Assembly (NCBI RefSeq): GCF_002224285.1
Contig: NZ_CP022436.1
Coordinates: 3,720,001-3,784,000, forward strand
Source: Arthrobacter sp. YN
Lineage (GTDB): Bacteria; Actinomycetota; Actinomycetes; Actinomycetales; Micrococcaceae
Direction of reading: 5' to 3'
DNA: 64,000 nt
In this document: positions 48,932 through 57,872 of the stretch, piece by piece
Layout: each line of letters starts with the position of its first letter
Numbering within the stretch: the stretch's first letter is position 1
Position numbers and translations under genes: made by a program
Notes under the pieces: model-generated
Databases searched by the model: none
The model's input: only the letters and a program-made list of their open reading frames with translations
What the model was told of the DNA's origin: nothing

Positions 48932-50608
48932 TTACAGCTGCAGGCGGGACACCGCTTCCTGCCGCATGTCCACCTTCCGAACTTTGCCGGAAACCGTCAT
49001 GGGGAAGCTGTCGCGTACATCCACGTAGCGGGGAATCTTGTAGTGCGCCAGCTTCCCACGGCAGTACTCCGCCAAGTCCCCGGCGGTCAGGGCCGCAGCA
49101 CCGGGTTTGAGGATGATGCAAGCCATGAGTTCCTCACCGTACTTGGCATCCGGAACGCCGATCACCTGCACGTCCTGGATGGAGGGATGCAGGTACAGGA
49201 ATTCCTCGATTTCACGCGGGTAGATGTTCTCGCCACCGCGGATCACCATATCCTTGATGCGGCCTTCGATTACCACGTAACCATCCTCATCCATGCGCGC
49301 GAGGTCGCCGGTGTGCATCCATCCTTCGGCGTCGATAGCTTCCGCAGTCTTGTCCGGCTGACCCCAATAGCCATTCATCACCGCATAGCCCCGGGTGCAC
49401 AGCTCACCAATCACGCCCCGCTCCACCACCTCTGCCGAGCCAGGGTCGACAATGCGGCTCTCCAGGTGCGGCATGGTCCGTCCCACCGTGCTGGTCCGGT
49501 GTTCGAGGGTGTCCCCGCCACGGGTCATGGTGGACACAGGCGAGGTCTCAGTCATGCCATAGCAAATGGCGACGTCCACCATGTGCATCTCTTCGATGAC
49601 CCTGCGCATCACTTCCATGGGACACAGCGAGCCGGCCATCACCCCGGTCCGCAGCGTCGAAAGATCGTAGGAGCCAAAGTCCTCCAAAGCCAGTTCCGCA
49701 ATGAACATGGTGGGCACCCCGTACAGCGACGTCCCGCCGAAGTCCTGCACCGCTTCCAACGCCGCCGAAGGATTGAAGCCGCGACTGGGGATGATGGTGG
49801 CCGCACCGAAACTGAGAGCATTCAGGTTCCCGATCACCATGCCGAAGCAATGGTAGAACGGCACCGGAATCATTACGCGGTCGCGTTCGGTGTAGTTCAG
49901 GAGCCGGCCGATGGAGTGTCCGTTGTTGAGGATGTTGTGGTGTGTCAGCGTCGCACCCTTGGGAAAGCCCGTGGTGCCCGAGGTGTACTGCAGGTTGATG
50001 GCGTCGTGCGGGTCAAGTTCGGCCATCCGGTCCTGAACCGCTGAAGGCCCGACGCCGTCGGCCCGGGTCAGGAGTTGGGCGTACGTCAGTTCGTGGTTGG
50101 CTTCCGGTTCGCCCCCGGCCAACTCCTGCTCAAGGTTTCCCGGGAGGAAGACGATTCCCCGGAGTTCCGGACAGCTTCCGGCCGCATCCCTTGCCATGCC
50201 CACATAGTCGCTGTATTTGTCCGAAGGTGCGGCTACCAGCATCCGCATGCCGTTCTGCCGCACCACGAACTCCAGTTCGTGGCTCCTGTAAGCGGGGTTT
50301 ACATTGACCAGGACCGCACCGACCTTGGCCGTTGCGTACTGCAGGATGGTCCACTCGGCGCAGTTGGGGCTCCAGATCCCGATCCGTTCCCCCTTGGCCA
50401 CTCCGACAGCGAGCAATGCGCGGGCGAGGCGATTGACGTCGTCGTTCAGTTTTTCGTAGCTCCAGCGGCGGGCGTCACCGCCGGGCGTCGCGGCCGCTTC
50501 AATCAGGGCGTCCCGCAAGGGGAATTGCGCGGCGATGCGCTCAAAATTAGCACCGATGGTCTCTTCGAGCAGCGGGACGTCAGTGTCTCCGGCAGTGTAG
50601 GACAACAT
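48932..50608 (-). CDS. AMP-binding acyl-CoA synthetase
   Basis: A 558-residue ANL-superfamily ligase that activates a fatty or aryl acid to its CoA thioester through an acyl adenylate. The AMP motif YTSGTTGFPKGATLTHHN, the segment YGMTETSPVSTMTRGG and the C-terminal GYVVIEGRIKDMVIRGGENI hinge are present. The catalytic Lys near the C-terminus is in TVSGKVRKVDM. Convergent with the exporter genes and divergent from the ABM gene. Chain-length preference cannot be told. Confidence 0.9.
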   Translation of the reverse strand: MLSYTAGDTDVPLLEETIGANFERIAAQFPLRDALIEAAATPGGDARRWSYEKLNDDVNRLARALLAVGVAKGERIGIWSPNCAEWTILQYATAKVGAVLVNVNPAYRSHELEFVVRQNGMRMLVAAPSDKYSDYVGMARDAAGSCPELRGIVFLPGNLEQELAGGEPEANHELTYAQLLTRADGVGPSAVQDRMAELDPHDAINLQYTSGTTGFPKGATLTHHNILNNGHSIGRLLNYTERDRVMIPVPFYHCFGMVIGNLNALSFGAATIIPSRGFNPSAALEAVQDFGGTSLYGVPTMFIAELALEDFGSYDLSTLRTGVMAGSLCPMEVMRRVIEEMHMVDVAICYGMTETSPVSTMTRGGDTLEHRTSTVGRTMPHLESRIVDPGSAEVVERGVIGELCTRGYAVMNGYWGQPDKTAEAIDAEGWMHTGDLARMDEDGYVVIEGRIKDMVIRGGENIYPREIEEFLYLHPSIQDVQVIGVPDAKYGEELMACIILKPGAAALTAGDLAEYCRGKLAHYKIPRYVDVRDSFPMTVSGKVRKVDMRQEAVSRLQL

Positions 50609-50691
50609 GACGGAACGCTACCAAGGGACGGGGCGCAACAGAACCGTAACCACCTCCAGTGGGGCCGTGTCCTGCCGGTAGGGTTGGATCC

Positions 50692-50970
50692 ATGAGTGCA
50701 CCCATTGACCTGCAGGCCACGTTCATCCCCAACGACGGCGAATTCTTCCGCGTGAAGCTCGCCCTGGAAATCGCCATCGACGAGGTCGTGAACGAGCCCG
50801 GCTGCATCCGCTATGAACTGACCGAGGCCACCGAGGAAAAGCTCGTCCTCACGGAGCGCTGGGAATCCGAGGAACTCCTTGAGAAGCACTCCAAGGGCAT
50901 CGCTGTCCAGGACCTGAACGAGTCCCTCAGCGCCTTGCTGGCTGAGCCCGTCAAGCTCGAACGGCTCTGA
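50692..50970 (+). CDS. Small antibiotic biosynthesis monooxygenase (ABM) domain protein
   Basis: A 92-residue dimeric ferredoxin-like fold protein. The pattern EVVNEPGCIRYELTEATEEK, then ERWESEELLEKHSKG, is typical of ABM/YgiN proteins, which include quinol monooxygenases and binding proteins. TAGGGT ends seven bases before ATG 50692, so the mRNA may be leaderless. Specific activity unknown. Confidence 0.8.
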   Translation: MSAPIDLQATFIPNDGEFFRVKLALEIAIDEVVNEPGCIRYELTEATEEKLVLTERWESEELLEKHSKGIAVQDLNESLSALLAEPVKLERL

Positions 50971-51003
50971 TCGCCGCAATACAGCGAAAACGCCTTAAAG
51001 CCT

Positions 51004-51033
51004 CGAGGTCGCCGGAAATTTCCGGCGACCTCG
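51004..51033. terminator. 30-base perfect palindrome
   Basis: CGAGGTCGCCGGAAA (51004-51018) and its exact reverse complement (51019-51033) form a spacerless palindrome between the converging ABM and thioredoxin genes. A partial second copy, TTTCCGGCGA, follows at 51039-51048. Function as a bidirectional terminator is likely, though no loop is present, so a protein site or repeat element is possible. Confidence 0.7.
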
Positions 51034-51076
51034 GTGCGTTTCCGGCGATTTCGATGATTCCAACCGCCGCTCGTTC

Positions 51077-51454
51077 TTAGTTTTCCTGCGCCTCGGCACG
51101 CGCTTTGGCAACGTGGGCGTGGACTTCTTCCATATCCAGACCCTTCACGGCTTCAATGACCTGCTCAAGCTGCTGGCCGTTGAGGGCCCCGGGCTGCGAG
51201 AAGACCAGGACCTTTTCGCGGAAAGCCATGAGCGTGGGGATGGAGGTGATCCCGGCTTCGGCGGCCAGTTGCTGCTCGGCCTCGGTATCCACCTTCGCGA
51301 ACACGACGTCGGCGTGCTTGTCCGAAGCTGCCCCGTACGTGGGCGCGAACTGGCGGCACGGGCCGCACCAGGCAGCCCAGAAATCCACCAGGACAATATC
51401 GTTGTCCTCGATGGTCGATGCGAACTGTTCTCCAGTGATGTCAACTGTAGCCAT
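51077..51454 (-). CDS. Thioredoxin
   Basis: A 125-residue cytosolic thiol-disulfide reductant. The active site FWAAWCGPCRQFAP and cis-Pro region GITSIPTLMAF are intact. The C-terminal ~20 residues (HAHVAKARAEAQEN) extend the fold slightly. ATG 51454. It stands alone, without a thioredoxin reductase gene nearby. Confidence 0.92.
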   Translation of the reverse strand: MATVDITGEQFASTIEDNDIVLVDFWAAWCGPCRQFAPTYGAASDKHADVVFAKVDTEAEQQLAAEAGITSIPTLMAFREKVLVFSQPGALNGQQLEQVIEAVKGLDMEEVHAHVAKARAEAQEN

Positions 51455-51544
51455 GGTTCCACGGTACGCGACCCTGCCCGCTAAGTCCCGTGGACTGCCG
51501 CCCTGTTCGCTTCCCGCGTTACCGGGAATAAAGAACGGTTTCCC

Positions 51545-53428
51545 CTACTTGCCCAACACGTACTTCAGTGCGGACGCATAGAGCGGCGCCACCTTGTTGT
51601 GGCCGGTCTGGTTCATGTGGGTGTCATCGAGGTAGTTCCCTGCGGCTCCCGCAATGGTCGCCGTGCCGGCCATGGAAATCCGCGGCCACCCGCGAAGGGC
51701 AGCTTCACGGGTGACGAGGCCATCCACCCACCGGCGTTGGGCGTGGTTGGAGTCATACCGTGACAGCACGCCATTGATCAGGATGGTGCTGCGGGGGTAC
51801 TTTCGCCGGAGTTCGTCCCACAGCCGGTTGGCCTGGGACAGGATGGCTGCATCCGTGGCGCCGATCCTGGCGTCATTGCCGCCCAGTGTCACCACCACCA
51901 GCCCGGGGTTGCCCTGCGGCAGGAGGATCCGGTCCTGCGCCAGCGCATCAGTCGCGGAGCCACCCCCGACGGCGGGACTTCCGGAAACGTAGCCGAGCCC
52001 ACCAATACTGCGGACTACTTGGCGCGGGTACCCGGCCCCGCGGGCACCTTGCTCGCCCCAGGAATCAAGGTCCAGTTGGGAGTCACCCAGGAAAACCACA
52101 GTGGATGCGTCAACGGCCTCGGCCGAGTACAGCTCCTCCGTAGCGTCGTTCCAGATGGTTTCCAGCTTCTGGAAGGCCACATGGGTTCCCCGGCCGTCCG
52201 TCCAGGTATCGCGGACGGGCCAGCCGAACTCGCCGGGGTTGGCGGACCACACTTTATAGGTGGGGTGTCCAACGATCCGCGCACCGGTGGACGGCCCCCA
52301 CACCAGCCAGCCGTTGACGAACTGCTGGACGAGTCCGCCGGCACGCGGAAGCTTGTCCGTGAGCGGGAGCCCCAACTGCCCGGCCGCTCCGCCCAGCGAG
52401 TTGTAACGGTTGTGGACATCGCCGTGGGTGGTGGAATGCGCCCCCGTCGCCGCGGACCAGTAGACCGTGCCGCCCTGGAAGAGTTGGTAGACAAAGGCGT
52501 TTTGCCGGACTTCCTCACCCACCGGATAACCGAGGGCCCCGTTTTGGCCTCCCGTGGAGGACCAGTAGCTCCGGATGGCACCGGTCAATGCCCGCGCACC
52601 GGTGGCCGGCGACCAGGTTATCGTTCCGCCCTGGTACTGCTGGGATGAGCCGCCAGCCTTCAGGCCCAGGGCTTCATCCGTGGCGGGGTACCCCAGCTCG
52701 CCTTCTTCCATCCCGGCTTTCCGCCAACGTTCACGGATGGCGCCCATGGATGGATGTGCCCCGGTGGCCGGCGACCACACCACAAAGCCTCGTTCAAAAG
52801 CCTGCCAGGCGCCACCGTCGCGCAGTCCCGTACTTTCCCCGGTGACCGGGTAGCCCAGGTAACCGGTTTCAAAGCCGGCACGTCCCCAGGCCAGATGAAT
52901 GGATCCGCTGGTCCGCTGCGCACCTGTTCCCGGCGAGTACGTGATGGCGCCCCGTTCATACGTCTGCTTGGACCCTCCGTTGCGCAGCCCAGTGGTGGTG
53001 TCGGTCTTTGGATAGCCGTGAAAACCGGAAGGTCCGCCCGCAGCCCACCAGGACGTACGTACCGGTCCGTTGACCACAACACGCGCTCCTGTGCGTGCGG
53101 ACCAGGCGATGTCGCCGCCGGCAAACCGCTGCACGCAACCGCTGGCGCTTCCGCTGCCGGAACATTCCTCGGCACTGGTGGGGCGGAGCAGCACGCTTCG
53201 TGCCCACGCGCTGGTGTTGTACAGGTTGCCGATCGCACCAGAAAGGGGCGGCGTCGAGGTCTCCGCCGGAACAGTCAGCGGGACTGAAGCTTGGACGGGA
53301 GTGCTGAGGGCGGGAACGGCTTGCGCGGGAAGTGCCGCACCCAGAGCGGCAGGAACCAGCAGCGCCATGGCTACCGTACCCAGACACCAAGCCCGCACCG
53401 GCCCCACGTCCGTCTTGTTAAAGCCCAC
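51545..53428 (-). CDS. Secreted LGFP-repeat protein with SGNH/GDSL hydrolase domain
   Basis: A 627-residue exported protein. After a signal peptide (CLGTVAMALLVPAALGAALP) come about six LGFP-type repeats (motifs such as GYLGYPVTGES, GELGYPATDEA and WSPATGA), which in corynebacterial and mycobacterial proteins attach to the cell wall. The last ~190 residues are an SGNH esterase: VVFLGDSQLD with the Ser, VVTLGGNDARIG with the Asn and DDTHMNQTGH with Asp-His. GTG 53428 is chosen because it begins the signal peptide; an ATG at 53554 (42 codons longer) is the alternative. An acyl or acetyl ester in the envelope is the inferred substrate. Confidence 0.85.
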   Translation of the reverse strand: MGFNKTDVGPVRAWCLGTVAMALLVPAALGAALPAQAVPALSTPVQASVPLTVPAETSTPPLSGAIGNLYNTSAWARSVLLRPTSAEECSGSGSASGCVQRFAGGDIAWSARTGARVVVNGPVRTSWWAAGGPSGFHGYPKTDTTTGLRNGGSKQTYERGAITYSPGTGAQRTSGSIHLAWGRAGFETGYLGYPVTGESTGLRDGGAWQAFERGFVVWSPATGAHPSMGAIRERWRKAGMEEGELGYPATDEALGLKAGGSSQQYQGGTITWSPATGARALTGAIRSYWSSTGGQNGALGYPVGEEVRQNAFVYQLFQGGTVYWSAATGAHSTTHGDVHNRYNSLGGAAGQLGLPLTDKLPRAGGLVQQFVNGWLVWGPSTGARIVGHPTYKVWSANPGEFGWPVRDTWTDGRGTHVAFQKLETIWNDATEELYSAEAVDASTVVFLGDSQLDLDSWGEQGARGAGYPRQVVRSIGGLGYVSGSPAVGGGSATDALAQDRILLPQGNPGLVVVTLGGNDARIGATDAAILSQANRLWDELRRKYPRSTILINGVLSRYDSNHAQRRWVDGLVTREAALRGWPRISMAGTATIAGAAGNYLDDTHMNQTGHNKVAPLYASALKYVLGK

Positions 53429-53543
53429 TTCGCCAACCCCCACCTGCTGCCCCGTCAATAACGCTGAGGCAAGTATCTGCGACGCCGGCACACTCAACAC
53501 CGGCGACCCATCCAATGGTGTCACATCGTTATGACCAAGCCAC

Positions 53544-53580
53544 TTGATCGCCATTGAACAGGTGTTTAGTGTTTGAAACA
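53544..53580 (+). promoter_or_regulatory. Predicted leaderless promoter and dyad of the TetR gene
   Basis: TTGATC (53544-53549), a 17-base spacer and TAGTGT (53567-53572) end seven bases before ATG 53580, so transcription should start at or beside the start codon. No Shine-Dalgarno is present. TGTTT (53563-53567) and AAACA (53576-53580) form a dyad over the -10 region, a likely autoregulatory site. Confidence 0.6.
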
Positions 53581-54257
53581 TGCGTTCAAGCGCAGAGGAT
53601 CTCACCACCCGGGCCCGCATCCGCGACGCCGCCATCGGACTGTTCGGCCGCGATGGATTCGCCCGCGCCACGGTCCGGGCAGTCGCCTCACTGGCCGGGG
53701 TCAGCCCGGGCCTGGTCATCCACCATTTCGGCAGCAAGGAAGGCCTCCGCGCCGCTTGCGACCAGCACGTCCTCGCCCAAACAGCCAGCCAGGGCCGCGA
53801 GAAGACCCACCCAGGATCAACACGCCAACTGATCCAGGACTACCTCAACAACCCGGAACATTACGCCCAGGAGATCGCCTACATCCGCCAATCATTGAGT
53901 GACGAGTCGGATGCCGGCGATGCCTTCTTTGATGCTGTCGTGAGGCAAACAGAGGACATCATCAACGCCGGCATCACGGCAGGAACCATCCGGAAGTTCG
54001 ACGACGTCCGGTCCACCGCCGTCGTGATTTCCTCCAACAGCCTGTCCATCCTCATGCTGGGCAGGCACCTCTCAAGGACGCTGGGCGAAGTGACTCCGGA
54101 ACCCCACGGAATCGGGCCCGGGTTGCTGCGGCAACTCACGCTGCCTGCCCTGGAGATCTACACCCACGGTTTCTATACCGATTCGCGCTTCCTTGACGCA
54201 GCCCGCGACGCTTTGCAGCAAGAGACCATCAACCACGGAAGGGAGCATGCCCCGTGA
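53580..54257 (+). CDS. TetR family regulator of the ABC exporter operon
   Basis: A 225-residue repressor. The helix-turn-helix is TVRAVASLAGVSPGLVIHHFG, and the C-terminal half is a ligand domain with the family-typical PHGIGPGLL segment. The start codon sits at the predicted +1, so translation is probably leaderless. Its stop overlaps the start of the ABC ATPase gene as GTGA, so it heads the operon it likely controls. Confidence 0.87.
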   Translation: MRSSAEDLTTRARIRDAAIGLFGRDGFARATVRAVASLAGVSPGLVIHHFGSKEGLRAACDQHVLAQTASQGREKTHPGSTRQLIQDYLNNPEHYAQEIAYIRQSLSDESDAGDAFFDAVVRQTEDIINAGITAGTIRKFDDVRSTAVVISSNSLSILMLGRHLSRTLGEVTPEPHGIGPGLLRQLTLPALEIYTHGFYTDSRFLDAARDALQQETINHGREHAP

Positions 54258-55261
54258 CCCAGGCAATCGTCGTCGAGGGGTTGCGCAAGAAGTTCGGTCA
54301 CCGCGAGGTCCTGCATGGACTGGATTTTGCAGTGGAAGCCGGGACGGTGTTCGGCGTGATCGGGCCCAACGGCGCCGGCAAGACCACCACCATGCGCTGC
54401 CTGCTGGACATCATCCGGCCCAGCGCGGGTTCCATCTCGGTGCTCGGACAACATCCCCGCAGCGCGGGCACCTCCCTCCGCCGCAGGATCGGATACCTCC
54501 CCGGCGAGCTCCACTTGGAGAACCGCACCACCGGCCGCCGCACTCTGGAGCACTTCGCCGCCATCAGCGGGCCCGTGGACCCTCACCACGTCAACGACCT
54601 CGCTGACCGCCTGAACCTGGATCTGGACCGCCAAACGCGGAAACTCTCCAAAGGCAACAAACAGAAGCTGGGGTTGCTGCAGGCCTTCATGCACCAACCC
54701 GAACTCCTGGTGCTGGACGAACCAACCAGTGGCCTCGACCCCTTGGTCCAACAGGTTTTTCATGCCATGGTCCGCGAGGCAGTGGCGGCAGGCGCCACGG
54801 TGTTCCTCAGTTCCCACGTCCTCAGCGAAGTCCAACAAGCAGCCGACGCCGTCGCCATCCTCCGCGACGGCGAAATCGTCACCGTGTCCACGGTGGAGGC
54901 CCTGAGGATGGCGGCCGTCAGGCAACTCCGGTTCAACAGCACCGGTACCGCAGCGAACGACGTCGGGGCACTGCTGGCCCGGGTGCCGGGCGTCGCCAAC
55001 GTGGCGGTGCGGGAGCTCCCTGCCGACGGCCACGCCGCCGGGACAGTGGTGGCCACGGCAACGCTTTCCGGACACGTCAAGCCCTTGGTCCAGGAGTTGG
55101 CGCGACTGGACCTGACAGACCTCGTCCTTGAAGAACCAGACCTCGAAGAGGCCGTGCTGACCTTGTACACCGGAAGCGCCGGCACCGAACCCGCTGCTGG
55201 CAAGGGCGCTGCCGGTTCGGCCGACTCTCCCCGTCGCGCGGAAGGAGCGCACCGTGCCTAG
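54254..55261 (+). CDS. ABC exporter ATP-binding protein
   Basis: A 335-residue ATPase of the ABC-2 class. Walker A is GPNGAGKTTTMRCLL, the signature KLSKGNKQKLGLLQAF has a Lys-Gly variant of the usual SGG, and Walker B reads LLVLDEPTSGLDP. The last ~100 residues are an Ala/Gly-rich extension after EEPDLEEAVLTLYTG. The start is GTG 54254. It probably exports a drug or lipid under TetR control. Confidence 0.9.
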   Translation: MTQAIVVEGLRKKFGHREVLHGLDFAVEAGTVFGVIGPNGAGKTTTMRCLLDIIRPSAGSISVLGQHPRSAGTSLRRRIGYLPGELHLENRTTGRRTLEHFAAISGPVDPHHVNDLADRLNLDLDRQTRKLSKGNKQKLGLLQAFMHQPELLVLDEPTSGLDPLVQQVFHAMVREAVAAGATVFLSSHVLSEVQQAADAVAILRDGEIVTVSTVEALRMAAVRQLRFNSTGTAANDVGALLARVPGVANVAVRELPADGHAAGTVVATATLSGHVKPLVQELARLDLTDLVLEEPDLEEAVLTLYTGSAGTEPAAGKGAAGSADSPRRAEGAHRA

Positions 55262-56054
55262 GATCCTGCCCCTCTTCACCAAGTCCCTGACCGATTCCTG
55301 GCGCTCCACGCTGGCTTGGGCGTTGGGCCTGGCGGCGGCGTGCATGCTGTACCTGCCGCTCTACCCCTCGATCGGCGGCAGCGCGCAGATGCAGGACCTG
55401 ATCAACGCGCTTCCCGCCGAGATGACCAAAGCCCTGAACTACGATCAGATCACATCAGGCCCCGGCTACACCCAAGCCACCCTGTTCGGCCTGATCGGCT
55501 TCCTGCTGATGTCCATGGCCTCCATTGGCTGGGGCGCGGCAGCAGTGGGAGGAGACGAAGAATCGGGGCTGTTGGAGCTGACTCTCGCACACAGCGTGAC
55601 CCGCGTGCAGGTGGTACTGGAACGCGCCCTCGCCATCGTGGTTCGGATCGCATTCCTTTCCGTCCTCGTCTTCCTGATGGTGCTGGGACTGAACGGACCG
55701 GCGCAACTGGGTATCGACGTCGGACATCTCGCCGGAGCGGTGCTGCTGTTCGCCGCTCTCGCCCTGCTCAGCGGGACTGCTGCGCTCTTCGCCGGTGCGC
55801 TGAGCGGCAGGAAGGTGTACGGGATCGCTGCGGGCGCCGCAGTGGCTGTCCTCGGTTACGTATTCAACGCTGTGGGACGGCAAAGTCCCGACGTTGAGTG
55901 GTTGCTGAACCTTTCGCCGTACCACTGGGCGTATGGCAATTCCCCGGTAGCCAACGGCGCTGATTGGGGAGCTACCGCGGGTCTATACGGTATCTCGGCT
56001 GTACTTGTTGTGCTGGGAGCAGTGGCGCTGCGACACCGCGATGTGGGTGTCTAG
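55254..56054 (+). CDS. ABC-2 type exporter permease
   Basis: A 266-residue protein with six membrane segments, beginning LAWALGLAAACMLYLPLYP. It resembles one half of the larger polyketide-antibiotic exporter permeases (segment GGDEESGLLELTLAHSVTR). The start is GTG 55254, eight bases inside the ATPase gene. The stop overlaps the end of the convergent thioesterase gene by four bases. Confidence 0.88.
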   Translation: MPRILPLFTKSLTDSWRSTLAWALGLAAACMLYLPLYPSIGGSAQMQDLINALPAEMTKALNYDQITSGPGYTQATLFGLIGFLLMSMASIGWGAAAVGGDEESGLLELTLAHSVTRVQVVLERALAIVVRIAFLSVLVFLMVLGLNGPAQLGIDVGHLAGAVLLFAALALLSGTAALFAGALSGRKVYGIAAGAAVAVLGYVFNAVGRQSPDVEWLLNLSPYHWAYGNSPVANGADWGATAGLYGISAVLVVLGAVALRHRDVGV

Positions 56055-56596
56055 CTCCAGACGTGCGGGGCGGGGCGACGCGCTCCGGGGAGCGCATTGT
56101 TCTCGCGCCACTCGTGGATCCATTCGGGCAACTCAAGGCCTGCTGGAGGCGCACCGAACTCGGCGATGATTTCTTCCTGGGTGACGGGCTTGCCCTTGGC
56201 TACCAGTCGCGTGGCAATGTGCGCCCGGGCGTAGATCTCACCGTCCACCACCATCCGCTGTTCAAAGTAGATGGCCTTGGTATCCAGGCCGATAATGCGC
56301 GTCTCAATGGTGTAGCGCTGCCACAGTTGCAGGGACTTGCGGAAAGCGATGGTTTCGCCGGCGGCCACCGGACTCCACCCCTTCTTGCGCATCTTGGCCC
56401 AAATGCCACTGCGGACCATGAGGTCGAAGCGGCCGAGGTCCATCAGCGAAAAGTACATGCCGTTGTTGACGTGCATGGCAATGTCGATGTCCGTCGGCAG
56501 CACTTTCAGGGGGAGGGAGGACTCCTCCCAGACACCCAGCGGCGAGCGCTTGGAGGAGGTGAACAGCAGCATGAGGGTGCGAAGAAGCAGACGCAT
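56051..56596 (-). CDS. Thioesterase-like (4HBT superfamily) protein
   Basis: A 181-residue hotdog-fold protein of the actinobacterial acyl-CoA thioesterase-like group. The stretch TDIDIAMHVNNGMYFSLMDL corresponds to the 4HBT D-x-x-x-H-x-x-N-x-x-Y motif. ATG 56596 is chosen because the family N-terminus MRLLLRTLML starts there; the frame is open 33 codons more. It lacks a strong ribosome site. A palindrome precedes it. Substrate unknown. Confidence 0.78.
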   Translation of the reverse strand: MRLLLRTLMLLFTSSKRSPLGVWEESSLPLKVLPTDIDIAMHVNNGMYFSLMDLGRFDLMVRSGIWAKMRKKGWSPVAAGETIAFRKSLQLWQRYTIETRIIGLDTKAIYFEQRMVVDGEIYARAHIATRLVAKGKPVTQEEIIAEFGAPPAGLELPEWIHEWRENNALPGARRPAPHVWS

Positions 56597-56605
56597 GCCC
56601 ACAAT

Positions 56606-56621
56606 GTTACCCGTGGGTAAC
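56606..56621. promoter_or_regulatory. Dyad GTTACCC-GT-GGGTAAC upstream of the thioesterase gene
   Basis: GTTACCC (56606-56612) and GGGTAAC (56615-56621) form a perfect dyad with a two-base spacer, ten bases before the start codon. A repressor site is likely; the binding protein is unknown. Confidence 0.5.
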
Positions 56622-56774
56622 TTCCTGCGGTAGGCGTGGACCGCATGATGGACAGGCCGGTAGTCCATGACCTGCTTTATGTCCAACGTTTGCACTAACG
56701 TTTACCGCTGGTTCATCAAAGCCATGCAGAATATCTGAAACTCATCTGATGAATGACCATACAAGGGGGACTCT

Positions 56775-56996
56775 TTGAGCACGCTGCAAACCACCAGGCC
56801 GCAGGGCCAGGTCTGGCCCGAACTTTCACGCCACCAGAACGTTGTCCTCCAAGACGCCCGCGGCAACCGCATCGAGGGAACCATCGACGGCATGACCGAG
56901 GACCGCAGCACGCTGTGGATCCAGCTCAAGGGCGGCCTCGGCAGGCAGTTGATCCACCACCTCGACGGATACTGGCTGGAGACGCCCGCCGCCTGA
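56775..56996 (+). CDS. Small hypothetical protein
   Basis: A 73-residue protein I do not recognise. The sequence VVLQDARGNRIEGTIDGMTEDRS suggests a small beta-barrel (Sm-like or SH3-like). It starts at TTG 56775, with GGGGGA five bases upstream as a good ribosome site. No membrane segment or signal. It precedes the channel gene by 84 bases on the same strand. Confidence 0.65.
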   Translation: MSTLQTTRPQGQVWPELSRHQNVVLQDARGNRIEGTIDGMTEDRSTLWIQLKGGLGRQLIHHLDGYWLETPAA

Positions 56997-57080
56997 TCCT
57001 GCACGGTGCAGGCTCGTCCTGTTCGGGCTCGTCCTTGAGTCCCGTCCGGCTGGGGCGCCTGCGGTGGCTAGTATTCCCCT

Positions 57081-57872
57081 ATGACACAAGCGCGATACCG
57101 GGACCTGGTGGAATGGCCCCTCATGGGCACAGCACTGATTTTCCTCACTGCCTATGCATGGCAGGTCATCGGCAAGGTGAACGGCACCGCTGCGGTGCCA
57201 TTCGAGATTGTCCTCTGGATTACCTGGGGCATCTTCGCGCTGGACTACTTCGTCAACCTCTGGCTTGCCGAAGACAGGATGCGGTGGTTCCTCTGGAACC
57301 TGCACGAACTCCTGATCGTGGTGCTCCCCTTCTTCCGGCCCTTGCGGCTGCTGCGGTTGGTCACTTTGCTGTCCGTTCTCCAGCGCACCGTGGGCGAAAC
57401 TCTACGCGGGCGGGTTGCCACCTACGTGGCAGGAGCTGCGGCGATGCTCATCCTCATCGGCGCACTGGCCGTACTGGATGTCGAACAGAACGACCCCGCC
57501 GCCAAGATCCTCAATTTCGGTGACGCCGCCTGGTGGGCCGTCACCACCATCACCACCGTTGGCTACGGAGACCTGTATCCCGTGACCCCCATCGGCAGGA
57601 TCGTAGCCGCGGCCCTCATGATGAGCGGCATCGCGGTGCTGGGTATTGTCACAGCATCCATCGCTTCCTGGCTGGTTCAACGGATTGAGGAGAACGCAGA
57701 GGGGGTGGCAGCGGCAGCGGAGGTGAAGGCCGCCGCAGCCGAGGAACCCGTTCGCGCGGAGATGGCTGACCTGGTGACCGAGATCGCGGCCCTGCGGATG
57801 GAGATCGCCGAACTCCGGGAGGCCACGGTGGTTAGGCAGACCACGGAATTGGGGCGGGGGCGCGAGGTATAG
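57081..57872 (+). CDS. Voltage-gated potassium channel-like ion transporter
   Basis: A 263-residue membrane protein of the six-transmembrane K+ channel family. The selectivity filter TVGYGDLYP lies near residue 157, after a pore helix (AAWWAVTTITTVG). A charged S4-like helix, PLRLLRLVTLL, is present. The C-terminal ~55 residues are a Glu/Ala-rich coiled coil (VTEIAALRMEIAELRE) that could assemble tetramers. TAGTAT ends six bases before ATG 57081, so the mRNA may be leaderless. Confidence 0.88.
   Translation: MTQARYRDLVEWPLMGTALIFLTAYAWQVIGKVNGTAAVPFEIVLWITWGIFALDYFVNLWLAEDRMRWFLWNLHELLIVVLPFFRPLRLLRLVTLLSVLQRTVGETLRGRVATYVAGAAAMLILIGALAVLDVEQNDPAAKILNFGDAAWWAVTTITTVGYGDLYPVTPIGRIVAAALMMSGIAVLGIVTASIASWLVQRIEENAEGVAAAAEVKAAAAEEPVRAEMADLVTEIAALRMEIAELREATVVRQTTELGRGREV

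Noticed and set aside
47703..50044. Long open frames opposite the DrrAB genes and the acyl-CoA synthetase
   Set aside because: Low-complexity Gly/His/Arg-rich translations and overlap with well supported genes.
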